Shown: piece after piece, positions 20,793 through 32,050 of the stretch
Position numbering within the stretch: the stretch's first letter is position 1
How the letters are laid out: every line of letters begins with the position of its first letter
Assembly (NCBI GenBank): GCA_027924585.1
Contig: BSBM01000047.1
Span: 26,529,001 to 26,593,000, forward strand
DNA from: Larix kaempferi
Taxonomy: Eukaryota; Streptophyta; Pinopsida; Pinales; Pinaceae
Length of the DNA: 64,000 nt
Direction: 5' to 3'
Program-made: the position numbers and the translations under genes
Notes under the pieces: model-generated
Told to the model about the DNA's origin: nothing
What the model saw: the letters and a program-made list of their open reading frames with translations, nothing else
Database searches by the model: none

Positions 20793-23700
20793 ATGTCTCA
20801 CCGCACCAAGCTTGAGGATAAGCTTGAAGGGGCTGATAACTTTCGAGCTTGGAAGTATAGGATTGGGTTAATCTTGGAAGAGAATGAGTTGGACTCATAT
20901 ATAAAAGAAGACATCCCTATCCCAGAGGATGAAGAGGCTAAAGTATTACATAAGAAGAACTTGGTCAAGGCAAAGAGAATCATTGTTGATTCTATCAAAG
21001 ACCATCTCATACCCCATGTGTCTTCTCTAAATACACCCAAGGAGATGTTTGACTCTTTGACCAAGCTATTTGAAGGGAAGAACATAAATCGGAAGATGAC
21101 CCTGCGGAACCAATTAAAAGGAGTAAAGTTTCAGAATGGAGAAACCATTCAATCTTCTTTTTCAAGGGTCTCCTAGATCAAGGAACAACTAGAAGCAGTG
21201 GATGAAATGGTGGAGAATGGTGAAGTTGTCATGACCACTCTGAATGGCCTACCTAGGTCATGGGACTCCTTCATTCAAGGAATCTATGCAAGAAAGAAAT
21301 TGGTATCCTTCAACAGACTACGGGAAGAATGCTCACAAGAAGAAGCAAGGCTTGTGGCATGAGAAGAAAAGATGGGGAATGAAGATCAAGCTCTCACAGC
21401 TCACGCCAAGAAAGGGAAGTCCAAGAGAGAGCCAGCTCACTCCAAGAAATCTTCACATCACTATAAAGAAAGAAGAATATGTTTCACCTGTAATGAAAAA
21501 GGTCATATTGCCATAAATTGTCCCAAGAACAAGAAGGACAACAACAACTTCAACAAGAAGAAGAAGGGCAGCAAAAGAATGTTTCATGCTCATGCTGCCG
21601 AGGATGATGAACCACTCAAGAAGAAGGCTAGGGCAGAAAGTGATGATAGTAATGATGACTCATCAAGTGAAGAAGAGTATGTTCTAATCTCTGCTCTCAC
21701 AGGTACTATCTCCCATGGTTGTAATGATTGGTTAATTGACAGTGGGGCTTCCAAACACATGACTGGGTTTAAGGAATCTTTTGTGAACCTATCTGAACAT
21801 GAATCACCCCATAAGGTGAAACTTGGGGATGATTATCAATACCCAATCAAAGGAAGTGGTGAAGCCTCCTACAACCTAGATTCTGAAAAATATTTGAAGA
21901 TGAAAGAAGTCCTTTATGTACCTGGGCTCAAGAAGAATCTTCTCTCCATCTCCGCATTGGATGCAAAAGGCATGAGGGTTGCATTTGTAGATGGACAAGT
22001 CCTAATGTGGCCAAAGGGTAAAACAATTGATGATGCAGTAGTGATTGGAGAGAAAGAGGGAGGTTTGTATAAATTGAAGGGTCAACCTGAACATGCCATG
22101 GTACATGACTCCATGGAGCCAAGTGAACTTTGGCATAGAAGACTTGCTCATGTGCATTATAGGCCACTTCCAATTGCAAGCAAGGCTGTAGAGGGTCTTC
22201 CTAAAATCAATACCAAACATGAAGGTGTTTGCAAAGGATGTGCAAAAGGTAAAAAAATTAAGAAGGCTTTCCCAAGCAGTGAAAGCAAGGCAAAAGATAT
22301 CCTGGAAATCATCCACTCAGATGTATGTGGCCCTATGTCATCCAGTTCTCTGAGTGGGTATGTTTACTATGTCTCGTTTATTGATGACTTCTCCAGGAAG
22401 ACTTGGGTATACTTCTTGAAGAGAAAAGATGAGGTGTTTGATAAGTTCAAGGAATTCAAAACCTTGATGGAGAATCAAACTGACAAGAAGATTAAAACAT
22501 TCAGATCCAACAATGGTGGAGAATTCACCTTAGGTGACTTCAAGAAGCTTTGCAGTGATTCAGGGATTAAGAGGGAGTTGACTACTCCTTATAATCCTCA
22601 ACAGAATGGAGTTACAGAAAGGAAGAACAGAACAATCATGGAAGCAACAAGGGCAATGTTGCATGACTAGGATCTACCTATGCATCTATGTGCAGAAGCA
22701 GCTAGAACAGCTGTATATGTGCAGAATAGAACTCCCCACAAGATATTGGACAACAAGACACCAGAAGAGTTATTTTCTGGTAAGAAACCTGAAGTCAGCC
22801 ATCTTAGAATATTTGGTTGTCCAGTATACACACATGTCCCAAAGGAAAAAAGGACCAAGCTAGATCCTTCAGGAAAGAAGGATATCATTGTGGGTTATAG
22901 TGAAAGCTCGAAGGCTTATAGAATATATTTTCCAGGGTTCAAGAAGATTGATGTCAGCAGGGATGTAACATTTGATGAAAACTCAACATTCATCAAATCA
23001 AGGAAGGCACCTATCGAAGTTTATGAAGAACCTAAAGAAACTAGATTTCAAGACACTTCCATGACTGAAGCAGTTCCAGAAGTTGTTCGTGAGTTTGAAG
23101 ATCCGCAAGAACCTGTAGATCCACCCCGTGATGATAACTCTCATAAGAGGAAACCTGCATGGGCTAGAGAGCTCATTCAAGATGCAGAAAGATTTGGCAT
23201 TCCAGAAGAAGAACACAGAGCAAAGAAGAGAACTAGATCACATACCAGCTATGTTGCTTTACTCTGTGACATTATGAACAAAGAACCTTCCATTTATGAA
23301 GAAGCAACAGAAAAGAAAGAATGGAAGGATGGCATGGTTGAGGAATACCAATCAATAATGAAGAATGATGTTTGGGATGTTGTCCCAAGACCTAAAGGGA
23401 AGTCTGTTGTGACTTCCAAATGGATCTACAAAATCAAGCATGCTGCAGATGGCAGTGTAGAGAAATACAAGGCAAGATTCGTAGCTCGTGGCTTCTCTCA
23501 GAAAGAGGGAATAGATTTTGAAGAAACTTTTGCACCTGTAGCCAGGTATACTTCCATCAGAACAGTACTTTCCCTGGCTGCAGCGATGAAATGAAAAATA
23601 CACCAGATGGATGTCAAGACCGCTTTCTTGAATGGTGTAGTTGAAGAGGAAGTATATGCGGAGCAACCACTCCATTTTGAAATACATGATAGGGAGTCAT

Positions 23701-24827
23701 ATGTGTGCAGATTGAAGAAAGCCTCGTATGGCTTGAAGCAAGCTCCCAGAACTTGGTATGGTAGGATGGACAGTTTCCTATCTAGTTTGGGCTTTACCAA
23801 GAGTAAAGCGGATTCCAACCTTTACTACAAGGTTGAGGAAGGGAATCCTGTGATTCTACTCCTGTATGTGGATGACTTATTTGTAATAGGAGATGATAGA
23901 TTGATTGCAGATACTAAGAGGAAGCTTGCTGTTGAGTTCGATATGAAAGATTTGGGAATGATGCATTATTTCCAAGGTATGGAGGTGTGGCAGAATGCAG
24001 GTGGGATCTTCCTTGGTCAAGGGAAGTACGCAGTAGATATTCTGAAGATATTCGGGATGATGGATTGCAAGGCCATGGCCACACCCATGGAATCGAATCT
24101 GAAGCTTCTATGTGATGCTTCATCTGAGCCAGTTGATATATCTATGTATCATCAAATGATTGGGTCCTTGATGTACCTGACGAACACGAGACCAGATATT
24201 TGCTTTGCTGTGAACACATTGAGCCAGTTCCTGACGGATCCGAGGAGTGTTCACCTGGTTGCTTTAAAGAATGTTCTGAGGTACCTGAAGGGTACAATGG
24301 ATTTTGGGCTCAAGTATGAAGTGAATCAAAAGTTTAACCTGCAGGGTTATGTTGATTCAGATTGGGCTGGCAGTGCTGCATATAGGAAGGGCACATCTGG
24401 ATGCTGCTTTAGTATGGGATCATGTGTGATCTCTTGGTTTAGTAGGAAACAGTCCTGCGTAGCACTGAGTACAGCTGAGGCGGAGTATGTTGCAGCCTGT
24501 TCAGCTAGTTGTGAGGCAGTATGGCTACGGAAGCTACTGTCTGAGTTATTTGATCTCCCATTGGATGCCACTGGTATCTTCTCCGATAACCAGAGTTGTG
24601 TGAAGCTGTCTGAGAATCCAGTGTTTCATGACAGGTCGAAACACATAGAGATCAAATATCACTATATCAGGGATATGGTGCAAAGAGGAGCTGTGAAGCT
24701 CCTATATGTTGTGACGGACGAGCAGATTGCAGATGTGCTAACGAAGCCACTAGCCAGGGTGAAGTTCGAGTACTTCAGGGAGAGGCTTGGTGTTCTTCAA
24801 ATCGAGGACACTTCGAGGAAGAAGTGA
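20793..24827 (+). pseudogene. Copia B gag-pol polyprotein, four internal stops
   Basis: A single frame of 1,344 codons from ATG 20793 to the TGA ending at 24827, with no frameshift. Order: gag (LEGADNFRAWKYRIGLIL near the start), CCHC knuckle CFTCNEKGHIAINC at about 21482, protease WLIDSGASKHM at 21730, integrase with ELWHRRLAHVH, HSDVCGPMSS, RSNNGGEF and PQQNGVTERKNR, then RT (VDVKTAFLNG-type motif at 23607, LLLYVDDLFVIGD at about 23862) and RNase H (SDWAGSA, STAEAEYVAA, SDNQSCVKLS). The RSNNGG Asn replaces the catalytic Asp usual in RSDNGG. Stops at 21174, 21360, 22668 and 23592 are each one base from a plausible sense codon. It is recently dead but could have moved with proteins supplied in trans. 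Start chosen because the upstream in-frame ATG at 20745 lies outside the conserved gag start. Confidence 0.93.
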
Positions 24828-24940
24828 TGGACACATTTGCTGAAGCCATTCCAAGCATGTTGGAAGGAGGATCCTTCACATGGTTGTGGATGTAAGCGCT
24901 GGATGATGAACATCAAGATGATGTTCTAGTTTTTGCTTTG

Positions 24941-25400
24941 TATGATCAGTTGGATCATTTATATGTATATGTATGTACGCATCATGTTGGATGCTGGATA
25001 TGATCAGTTGGATCATTTATATGTATGTACGCATCATGTTGGATGTTGTATATGATCAGTTGGATCATTTATATGTATGTATGCATCATGTTGGATGCTG
25101 TATATGATCGGTTGGATCATTTGTATGTATTTTGTATATGCATCATGTTGGATGCTTGGACCATGTATCTGTATATGTATCAGGTCGATACATTGTATGA
25201 TCAGGTAGATCATGTATATTGATATGTATCAGGTATGATTAGGTAGATCATGTATGTTGATGGATACATTATGTGGATCATGTATCTATGTATCAGGTGG
25301 ATACACTGTGTATGATGATATGTATTAGGTAGATACTTGGTGTGCATCAGATGGATGCATTGTATGATCAGGGTGATCGTGGATGACGAGCTTCTCCAGA
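24941..25400 (+). repeat. Copia B minisatellite 1 (52-58-bp units)
   Basis: Units starting TATGATCAGTTGGATCATTT occur at 24941, 24999, 25051 and 25103, then degrade into shorter TATGATCAGG/GTATCAGGTGGATAC variants to about 25400. Each unit contains GATC palindromes that could form small hairpins. Confidence 0.88.
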
Positions 25401-25522
25401 TGACATGCAGCAGGATGTTGCAGTGATGATGATCAGGATGATCATGTGTACATCAGGATGATGTATGGTGAGTATCAGATGATACTTTGTGGCCGTGGAT
25501 CAAGTTGTGCAGATGAGCATGT

Positions 25523-26095
25523 CTGGGAGATCCTATAGGTCAGATTTGTGTACCCATAACAGCTTGGGATGCTCTTTCGAGACATTGCTTTGGAAGGACA
25601 TGTAATTTGTGCCCTGGGAGATCTTCAGGTCGGAGTTGTGTACCCGTAACATCCTGAGATGCTCTTGCAAGGTTTTGTCCTATGTCATGTAATTTGCTCC
25701 TGGGAGATTTGGATAGGATGTAAAAGGCCTCAGATGCTTCAGCCAGGTTTTTCCATGACCACATCTAATTTGCTCTTGGGAGATCTAGACAGGATGAAAA
25801 AGGCCTCAGATGCTTGAGCCAGGTTTTGTGGTGGACCACATGTAATTTGCTCCTGGGAGATCTGGATAGGATGAAAAAGGCCTCAGATGCTTCAGCCAGG
25901 TTTTGTGGTGAGATCACATGTAATGTGCTCCTGGGAGATCCGACCGGTAGAGTTGTGTGCTCGTAACAGCCTGGGATGCTTCATCCAGGTTTTGTGATGG
26001 GTCACATGTAATGTGCTCCTGGGAGATCCTACAGGTAGAGCTGTGTGCTCGTAATAGCCTGGGATGCTGCAGCCAGGTTTTGTGACGCACGTAAT
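25523..26095 (+). repeat. Copia B minisatellite 2 (76-91-bp units, seven copies)
   Basis: CTGGGAGAT-type starts recur at 25523, 25614, 25700, 25776, 25853, 25931 and 26019, each with a CATGTAAT.TGCTC motif before it and GCCAGGTTTTGTG or GATGCTC inside. Copies diverge by 10-30%. Confidence 0.85.
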
Positions 26096-26310
26096 AAGTC
26101 CTAAGGATTCCACAGTATGGCCAGTGATGATAAAGACCTGCAAGTGGTGGGCCTACATCTAGTATGAAAAAGGACTGGCTCTGTAGAACTTCTTATGACG
26201 AGTAGAGTCAAAGATTGGTTGAGATAGCAGCAGCAGTGACGATGATGATGACGATGATCCCGAGAAGAAGACTTGTCTAGCAGAACTGTGTCAAGAAATA
26301 CCTTCCTAGT

Positions 26311-26320
26311 TAAGAGGGAG
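26311..26320 (+). other. Copia B polypurine tract
   Basis: TAAGAGGGAG directly precedes the 3' LTR. The identical string sits at the same place in E. Confidence 0.85.
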
Positions 26321-26922
26321 TGTTGATGTATATGTAACTTCGGAATGTATTTCATCTATGTATTTCATATATATTTATTGTACCCTTATAAGAGATGTGT
26401 TATTCCTCTATAAGGAAGTGTCGTCATGTGGATTGACAAGTGTCGCAAGTGTGTGTACTTGCTGATGGGTTATTAGACCACCATGTGTGGGGTCGGCCCT
26501 GAAATATATATTATATTGTGGTTGTATCTAGATAGACAAGTCGGCCCCATAGTGTAACTGGGAAAACAGGTTAGTATAAATAGAGATCGGGAGATCTCTA
26601 TTTTCATCACTCGGAAACTCACACTTCTCTCACTCAGAAAGTGGCGCACTAGTGAGGAGGAGGAGCATCTGCTACTAGGAGACTATCTCAGTGTATTTTG
26701 GTTGTACTTTGGTTGAGCCATTGCTCTCTCTATCTCTAAGGAAGTTGTGGGGTTTTTCACCTTAGGGTTTTCTCCACGGAAACTCTATCTCTTGTCTCTC
26801 ATGCTTTTGATTCTTGTGATGCTTGTGATGCTTCTTGTGATTGTTATGCATTGATATATTGTATATGTTATTCTCTCAGTGAAGATCCTAGAGTATTATG
26901 AATTAATGCTCAAAATTTAACA
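26321..26922 (+). repeat. Copia B 3' LTR
   Basis: 602 bp, about 97% identical to 19615-20218 by eye. Followed by the target pentamer TCCTC and then Copia A sequence. Confidence 0.95.
26575..26600 (+). promoter_or_regulatory. Copia B 3' LTR TATA box and perfect hairpin
   Basis: TATAAATA at 26575-26582; arms TAGAGATC (26581-26588) and GATCTCTA (26593-26600) pair over all 8 bases around GGGA. Confidence 0.75.
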
Positions 26923-26948
26923 TCCTCCACTGGAGGCATATATGAGTC
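26923..26948 (-). pseudogene. Sliver of Copia A RNase H between B and C
   Basis: These 26 bases (31 with the following target pentamer of C at 26949-26953) encode part of GLIYASSGG on the minus strand, the piece that links the RT side of Copia A (ending near 38315) with its RNase H (19614 and below). It shows that B and C entered A independently at sites under 30 bp apart. Confidence 0.85.
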
Positions 26949-26953
26949 CATAT

Positions 26954-27546
26954 TGTTAGAAAAACAGGATCACGGATCAATTAAACTAAACAAGATGCAA
27001 ATATAAATCACATAAAACACATTAAAAGAGAGACACCAATATAACGTGGTTCACCCAAGATGGGCTACATCCACACAGAAATTTTCAGTCCTTATTATTA
27101 TACCATCCAACAAATGAAGGGATACAACCTGTAGTACATCCGCTGCAACTTCCTCTTCACTCTCTCACATTCTCTCTCACACAATCAAAGATCTTTACAA
27201 TGCTACAATACACATCCGTATTACAATTCCTTCCTTTTAAAGAGTGATTACCATGAAAAAATACTATGGAACACCCAATACCATGGGCCCATAAATCACC
27301 TATTATTGACCAAGTTATGACTATGAAATTACAACATTTTAGAAGGCATTTTTTTCGAAATTTTCACTACGGCGGCACTACCCCCGAACCCCCACCAGGA
27401 GGGGCTCCCAAACTAGTCATCACCCCCCTTGGACCCCCATGGAGACTATTTTGGAAGGGGAATCCCCCCAACCCATCATGGGATGGGATCTAAACACAGC
27501 TGAAATACGACCTATGAATAAGGAAGATCAGGCTCCGCAACCAATA
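26954..27546 (-). repeat. Copia C 3' LTR
   Basis: Matches 37729-38309. A C-rich stretch near 27380-27475 corresponds to the G/C-tract hairpin of the other copy. An open antisense frame (27266-27493) is present in both LTRs because they are copies. Confidence 0.92.
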
Positions 27547-27557
27547 ATCTTCCACTT
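27547..27557 (-). other. Copia C purine-rich tract
   Basis: Minus-strand AAGTGGAAGAT precedes the 3' LTR. Weak compared with the tracts of the other elements. Confidence 0.5.
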
Positions 27558-27659
27558 GGAGACTGATTACAGCAACTCCACTACTATTGCACTTGCTAAA
27601 CTATGCTCTGAACCTTGGATATGGAAAATTTCTCATCTTCACCTTCATGCTTGAAGGCC

Positions 27660-28375
27660 AACTGAAATCGAGCAGGGACTCAGTTTCTCCCTGGTTACTA
27701 CCTTTGTCAACATGTCTATAGGATTCTAGCTAGTGTGTATCTTTTCCAGCTTAAGTAGTTCATCTTCCATAATCGACCGTATGAAATGGTACTTGAGTTG
27801 AATATTTTTAGTCTTAGAATGTAAGGATGAGTTCTTTGCAAGATGAATGGCACTCTAGATGTCACTGTACAACCTGCTATTCTTCTTCTTCTTACCCAAT
27901 TCCTCCATGAACCTCTGTAACCAAATCATCTCTTTACTAGCCTCTATAGCAACAACATACTCTGCTTCCGTTGTTGAAAGTGAAACAACCTTTTGTAATT
28001 TTGAAATCCAACTTATTGTTGTTCCACCTACAATAAAGACATACCCTGTGGTGCTCTTCTTGATATCGTTATCACCTTCCATATCTGCATCAACATATCC
28101 CTATAGAATAGTGTATGAAACTCCAAACCATAATGCATGAGTGGTAGTACCTCTTAAATACCTAATAATCGACTATACTTCCTTACAATGTTCTTTACTT
28201 AGATTGTTCATATACCTTCTAACAACTCCCACTACATTTGCAATATCTGGTCTTATGCACACCATGGCATACATCAAGCTTCCAACTGTTGATGAATAGG
28301 GAACCCTGGACATGTAATATATCTATTCCTGTGTCTTGGGACAAATCTCCTTACTTGGTTTGAAATGGTTGGCCA
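27660..28375 (-). pseudogene. Copia C RNase H and RT-RH connector
   Basis: From 28375 down: ANHFKPSKEICP (the connector after RT, as in Tnt1-type elements), a region for SLMYAMVCTRPD-like sequence, then [35 protein letters not shown] and [13 protein letters not shown], and further down the H-motif region LKYHFIR and a final SPID-ML-TK-V string. Catalytic positions are mostly kept, but stops and frameshifts occur near 27855 and 28100. The left border with D lacks about 16 codons found in relatives. Confidence 0.85.
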
Positions 28376-28833
28376 TGTTAGGATATTTAGACACTTAGGA
28401 GTTAGTTAAGATCAACTTGTGTAATATATCCATTAGGGAAAGTGTGTTTCTTTAGTATGCATTAGTATGCATTTGTAAATACTTAATCCGATGGTCACGA
28501 TATGTTCCCGACATAGAGTGATCCGACGACTCAACTTCTCTTAGATCATACCTAACTTTGATCCACGGCTTAACACTTGATTGATCCATGATATCTATTT
28601 AAAGAGCATGGAGGGTCATTGTTTAGTTGATCGATTATGAGAAGTTCATTTGCAACTTTCTTTTTTTGCATAATAAATTGTCCCGTAGAAGCTATTTGGC
28701 CGGGGCCGTGGAGTGTTTCCCTCAAGAGGGTTTAAACCATGTCAAAACATCGGTGTGTTGATCTGTAATCTGTTTGTGTGAAGTGGTTGCACTTGGTGTT
28801 CGGTTCTTTGGTAGTACCCTGTGTTCCCGAACA
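28376..28833 (+). repeat. Copia D 5' LTR
   Basis: 458 bp. TATTTAAA at 28596-28603 is a likely TATA box. It carries TATGCATTAG twice in tandem, once in the right LTR. Confidence 0.93.
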
Positions 28834-28845
28834 TGGTATCAGAGC
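28834..28845 (+). other. Copia D primer-binding site
   Basis: TGGTATCAGAGC directly after the 5' LTR; complementary to the 3' end of plant initiator-Met tRNA. Confidence 0.9.
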
Positions 28846-29950
28846 TTTTATAAAGAGCCGCTTCCAGTTATGATTTAGATCTTGAACTGTTGTTGCCGAA
28901 ACTCGAAAGGGTTTCTGGTTCTGGTATTTCTATGCATTTCTGGGCTGTGGAAGGTGTTCCATTGGGTCCGGAGCATTGTTTCCATTGGGAAATCGTTTTC
29001 ATTTGATCGAAAACAGTTTCCAGTTGCTCCAGAAACGCGTATTTCATCAGATCTGAAGGTATAATGTTACAGTGACGCAGTTTTTAAAAGAAAAAAATCT
29101 CATATTTTATCATTTTTTATATTTTTTTTTGGGTTCAGATTGTTGCTTTCCTGTCTGCGTATGCTCTTTTCCGTGCTGAGCGATCTCGGCAAATCAGAAA
29201 CAGAAAGGGAAAGGGTTTTTCTTGGCTGTGTATGCTCTTTGCCATGCACCTTGCACAATCTCGGCAAATCAGAAACAGAGAGAAAACATAGACTTTCCGG
29301 GCAAGCTAACGAGTTCTAACTCCATAAGTGTGGAAAATTTTTTTTTGTTTCGATTTGTGGTGTTTTTTGCAGGAAAAAGGGCAAGCACGCAAACCGAGTA
29401 AGAAGAGTAAAAAAAAATAAAACCCTTCCTCATTCCCATATTTTACATACCTTTTAATCTAGCTCACTTGGTTCAAAGTTGTTTTATTCCTTATTAGGTT
29501 TTGAGTTCAAGTCTTAGGAAGTTACTTTTAAAAGAAAAAGTGCATGCAATTTCTATTTTCAAGTTACTTTATTGTAAAAGTGCATCTCACTTAAATAATA
29601 AAAAATAAAAATACAAGTGAGTCACTTAAGTTCTTTTTGTTGCACTATTTAAAAGTAATATCATTGTAAAAGTGAAATCACCTATTTTACAAAAGTGGTT
29701 CAATTAAAGCAACTTTCTTGTAAAGTGATTGTCAAAAGGTTCATCTTGGGAAGAGGGGGGTTCTTTTTTTTGCTGAACATTCTTTAACTGCCACGTCACT
29801 ATTGGGGACATCTTCAACAATCTTTGTTCAAGCATAACTTCATCATACAAAGTCAGTTTTCAGTGCCATTTTTTTTTAAACCACCTATTTTTTCAAGATC
29901 TTCACGTCCAGACTATTGGTTTCTACTTTTACAACCATTAATTTATAAAT
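28846..29950 (+). other. Copia D leader before gag
   Basis: An unusually long 1.1-kb leader. It contains a diverged duplication spaced 71 bp (GTATGCTCTT...ATCTCGGCAAATCAGAAACAG at 29159 and 29230) and an AT-rich part at 29440-29740. A 60-aa open frame at 28882-29064 has no recognisable similarity. Confidence 0.6.
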
Positions 29951-31440
29951 ATGACGACCATTTGTGATATTCTACTTAACAGTTCCAACTATTTCTCATG
30001 GAAATCTCATATGGAGGATGTTCTACGAAGTAGGGGACTTTTCAGAATTACCTCAGGGAAAGAAACAGAACCCACTGATGATGATAAGAAAATAAAATGG
30101 GCAAATAGATGTGACAAAGCTCGTGGATTGATTGGGATGTCAATCTCTACTGATTTGCGATTCCACATATCTGGAATTGATAAACCTGATGCTGCTTGGG
30201 ACAAGTTGGAATCTGTGTTTGGTAAACACAATGAAATTCGAGGTCACCAACTCAAAAATGAGTTGATTTCTTTAAATCCCCGTGACTTTTCATGCATTCA
30301 AGATTATTTATCTAAATACAAAACTCTTAAACTCTTATGTGCAGAATGTAAGATTAAAAGGGAAGACAAATAATGCATTTACCATATTCTTTCCAAACTT
30401 GGACTTACATATTCTATTTTTATATTTACATTTTACTCCATGAAAGAATCCTTGAATGCAGCTAGCTATCAAGAGCCTAGTCTTGAATCATTTTGTGATT
30501 CCTTGATTAGAGAGCAAGATAAACTCATTCATCTTGGAATAATCAACAATGCAGATACATCTAGGAAAGCCTTATTGTCTCAACAGAAAGAAAAGTCCAA
30601 GCCTCCCAATAAACAAAATTTTCGCAATAATAAGTCAAACAAGGGTCCAAAACCGTCTCAATCAGCTCCTTCTTTAAAATTTGACAAAGGATCCAAGCTA
30701 AAACGCAAGAAGACTGAGCGTCATTGCAACTATTGCGGGAAAGATAATCATGATGAATTTAAGTGTTTCAAGAAGATGGCAGCCTTGGAAACAACAATGA
30801 AGAAGCACCACATCAGCCTAGATTCGCCTTCAGAATCTGCCTCTCATGGACATGCACTTTGTGCTTCTGGTTATTCTTATAATGCATCTTCTTCTTCTAC
30901 TTCAAATGAATGGCTCATTGATTCTGGAGCATCTTATCATATGGCTAAGGATCAAGCCATCTTTTCTACTATGCATGAATGTAACACCAAACAAATATTT
31001 GTTGGTGATGATAGATCTCTAAGTGTTGTAGGAGCTGGAATAGTTCCAGTAGATAATGGTCATTTTAGTGATGTACTATGTGTTCCAAGAATTTCCTGCA
31101 ATTTGTTATCAGTCTATCAGATCACTCATTCTGGTGAAAGTAAAACTGTGACCTTTACACCTCACCAAGTTGTAATCAAGGATTTTAAAGATCCTCAACA
31201 GGTCCTAGCTACCATAATTGTTGATGATATTACTAGGTTGTACAAGTTTAACAACTTTGGGTCATCACCTTTCCCTTCAGTTTTTGTTGCTCATAGTGAT
31301 AACTTGAACAAACTTTGGCATGAGCGATTTGGTCACTTAAATTATCGCTCATTGCAAAAACTATGTAAAGACAATATGGTGACAGGTCTTCCGATGGTAT
31401 CTTGCAGGGATGGTGTTTGTTCCGGTTGTGTACTCGAAAA
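29951..31440 (+). pseudogene. Copia D gag, protease and integrase N-terminus
   Basis: One frame from ATG 29951 with a TAA at 30371. Gag carries SNYFSWKSHMEDVLRSRGLF and GHQLKNELISLNPRDF, of the gag_pre-integrase/UBN2 kind. HCNYCGKDNHDEFKC at about 30724 is the CCHC knuckle, and WLIDSGASYHMAKD at 30911 the protease with intact Asp. LWHERFGHLNYRSL at about 31315 is the integrase zinc-binding start. A frameshift near 31430 moves the frame for the integrase core. Upstream ATGs in this frame are absent, so 29951 is the natural start. Confidence 0.9.
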
Positions 31441-32050
31441 CATCATCGGGATAGTTTTGACAAACGTGCCTCTTGGCACGCCTCGGTTCCCTTGGAGCTT
31501 GTGCATAGTGACTTGTGTGGTCCTCTTCCATCTGCTTCCTTTTCTGGTTTCAAATATTTCTTAACTTTCATTGATGATTACACCAGACGCACTTGGGTTT
31601 ATTTCCTAAAACTTAAGAGCGAAGTATTTAACATGTTCTTGGCATACAAGGCCCTTGTTGAAAAACAATCTGGTCATCAAATTATTAAGTTAAGATCTGA
31701 CAATGGAGGAGAATATGTTAACAAAAAGTTCACTACTTTCTGCACTAACCAAGGCATCCAACAATAGCACATTGTTCCATATACACCACAACAAATGGTG
31801 TAGCTGAGCGGAAGAACCGCACTTTAAAAGAAATGGCTAATTGTATGATCCAATTTAAGGGACTAAGTCTTCAATTTTGGGCTGAAGCCATTAATTGTGC
31901 AAATTACATAGTGAATCGCACCCCCACTTAAAGCATTACAAGGTATTACACTGGAAGAAGCATGGAGTAAAACTAAACCTGATGTAAGTCACTTCCGTGT
32001 ATTTGGTATTGAAGCATGGGCTCACATTCCGGATGAAAAATGGAAAGCAT
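31440..32050 (+). pseudogene. Copia D integrase core, frameshifted
   Basis: LVHSDLCGPLPSASFSGF, FLTFIDDYTRRTWVYFLK and KLRSDNGGEYVNKKF show the integrase core with its catalytic Asp residues. A stop at 31765 and a lost base or two in PYTPQQ(N)GVAERKNRT near 31795 break it. A further shift near 31928 precedes ALQGITLEEAWSKTKPDVSH. It would insert the cDNA in a live element. Confidence 0.87.

Larger units (their letters stand above)
24828..26310 (+). other. Copia B long 3' untranslated region with two minisatellites
   Basis: About 1.5 kb between the pol stop and the purine tract. It holds a GATCA-rich array (24941-25400) and a second array of 76-91-bp units (25523-26095), then a short unique part ending in a GATGATGATGACGATGATCC run. 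Copia elements usually have only a short stretch here, so this is unusual. The same arrangement recurs in E. Confidence 0.85.
19615..26922 (+). mobile_element. Copia B: nearly intact Ty1/Copia element inside A
   Basis: LTRs of 604 and 602 bp (TGTTGATGTA...TTTAACA) flank a 6.1-kb interior with primer site, a single gag-pol frame, a 1.5-kb repeat-rich 3' region and a purine tract. Flanking pentamers are TCCTT (19610-19614) and TCCTC (26923-26927); the host frame supports TCCTC as original. I count about 16 substitutions and one 2-bp indel between the LTRs (near 3%), the lowest in the window. It belongs to the same lineage as E. Confidence 0.95.

Noticed and set aside
22606-22863. Alternative-frame open reading frames within Copia B (for example 21928-22179 minus, 22606-22863 plus)
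   Set aside because: They overlap the conserved gag-pol frame and share no motif; shadows of the coding sequence.
24941-25400. CRISPR-like array of regular repeats
   Set aside because: No unique spacers between repeats, a eukaryotic retrotransposon setting, and units diverge gradually: a minisatellite.
27266-27493. Open frame starting MEHPIPWAHKSPII, also present at 38029-38280
   Set aside because: Both copies lie in the LTRs of Copia C and are antisense to it. LTR duplication explains the conservation.
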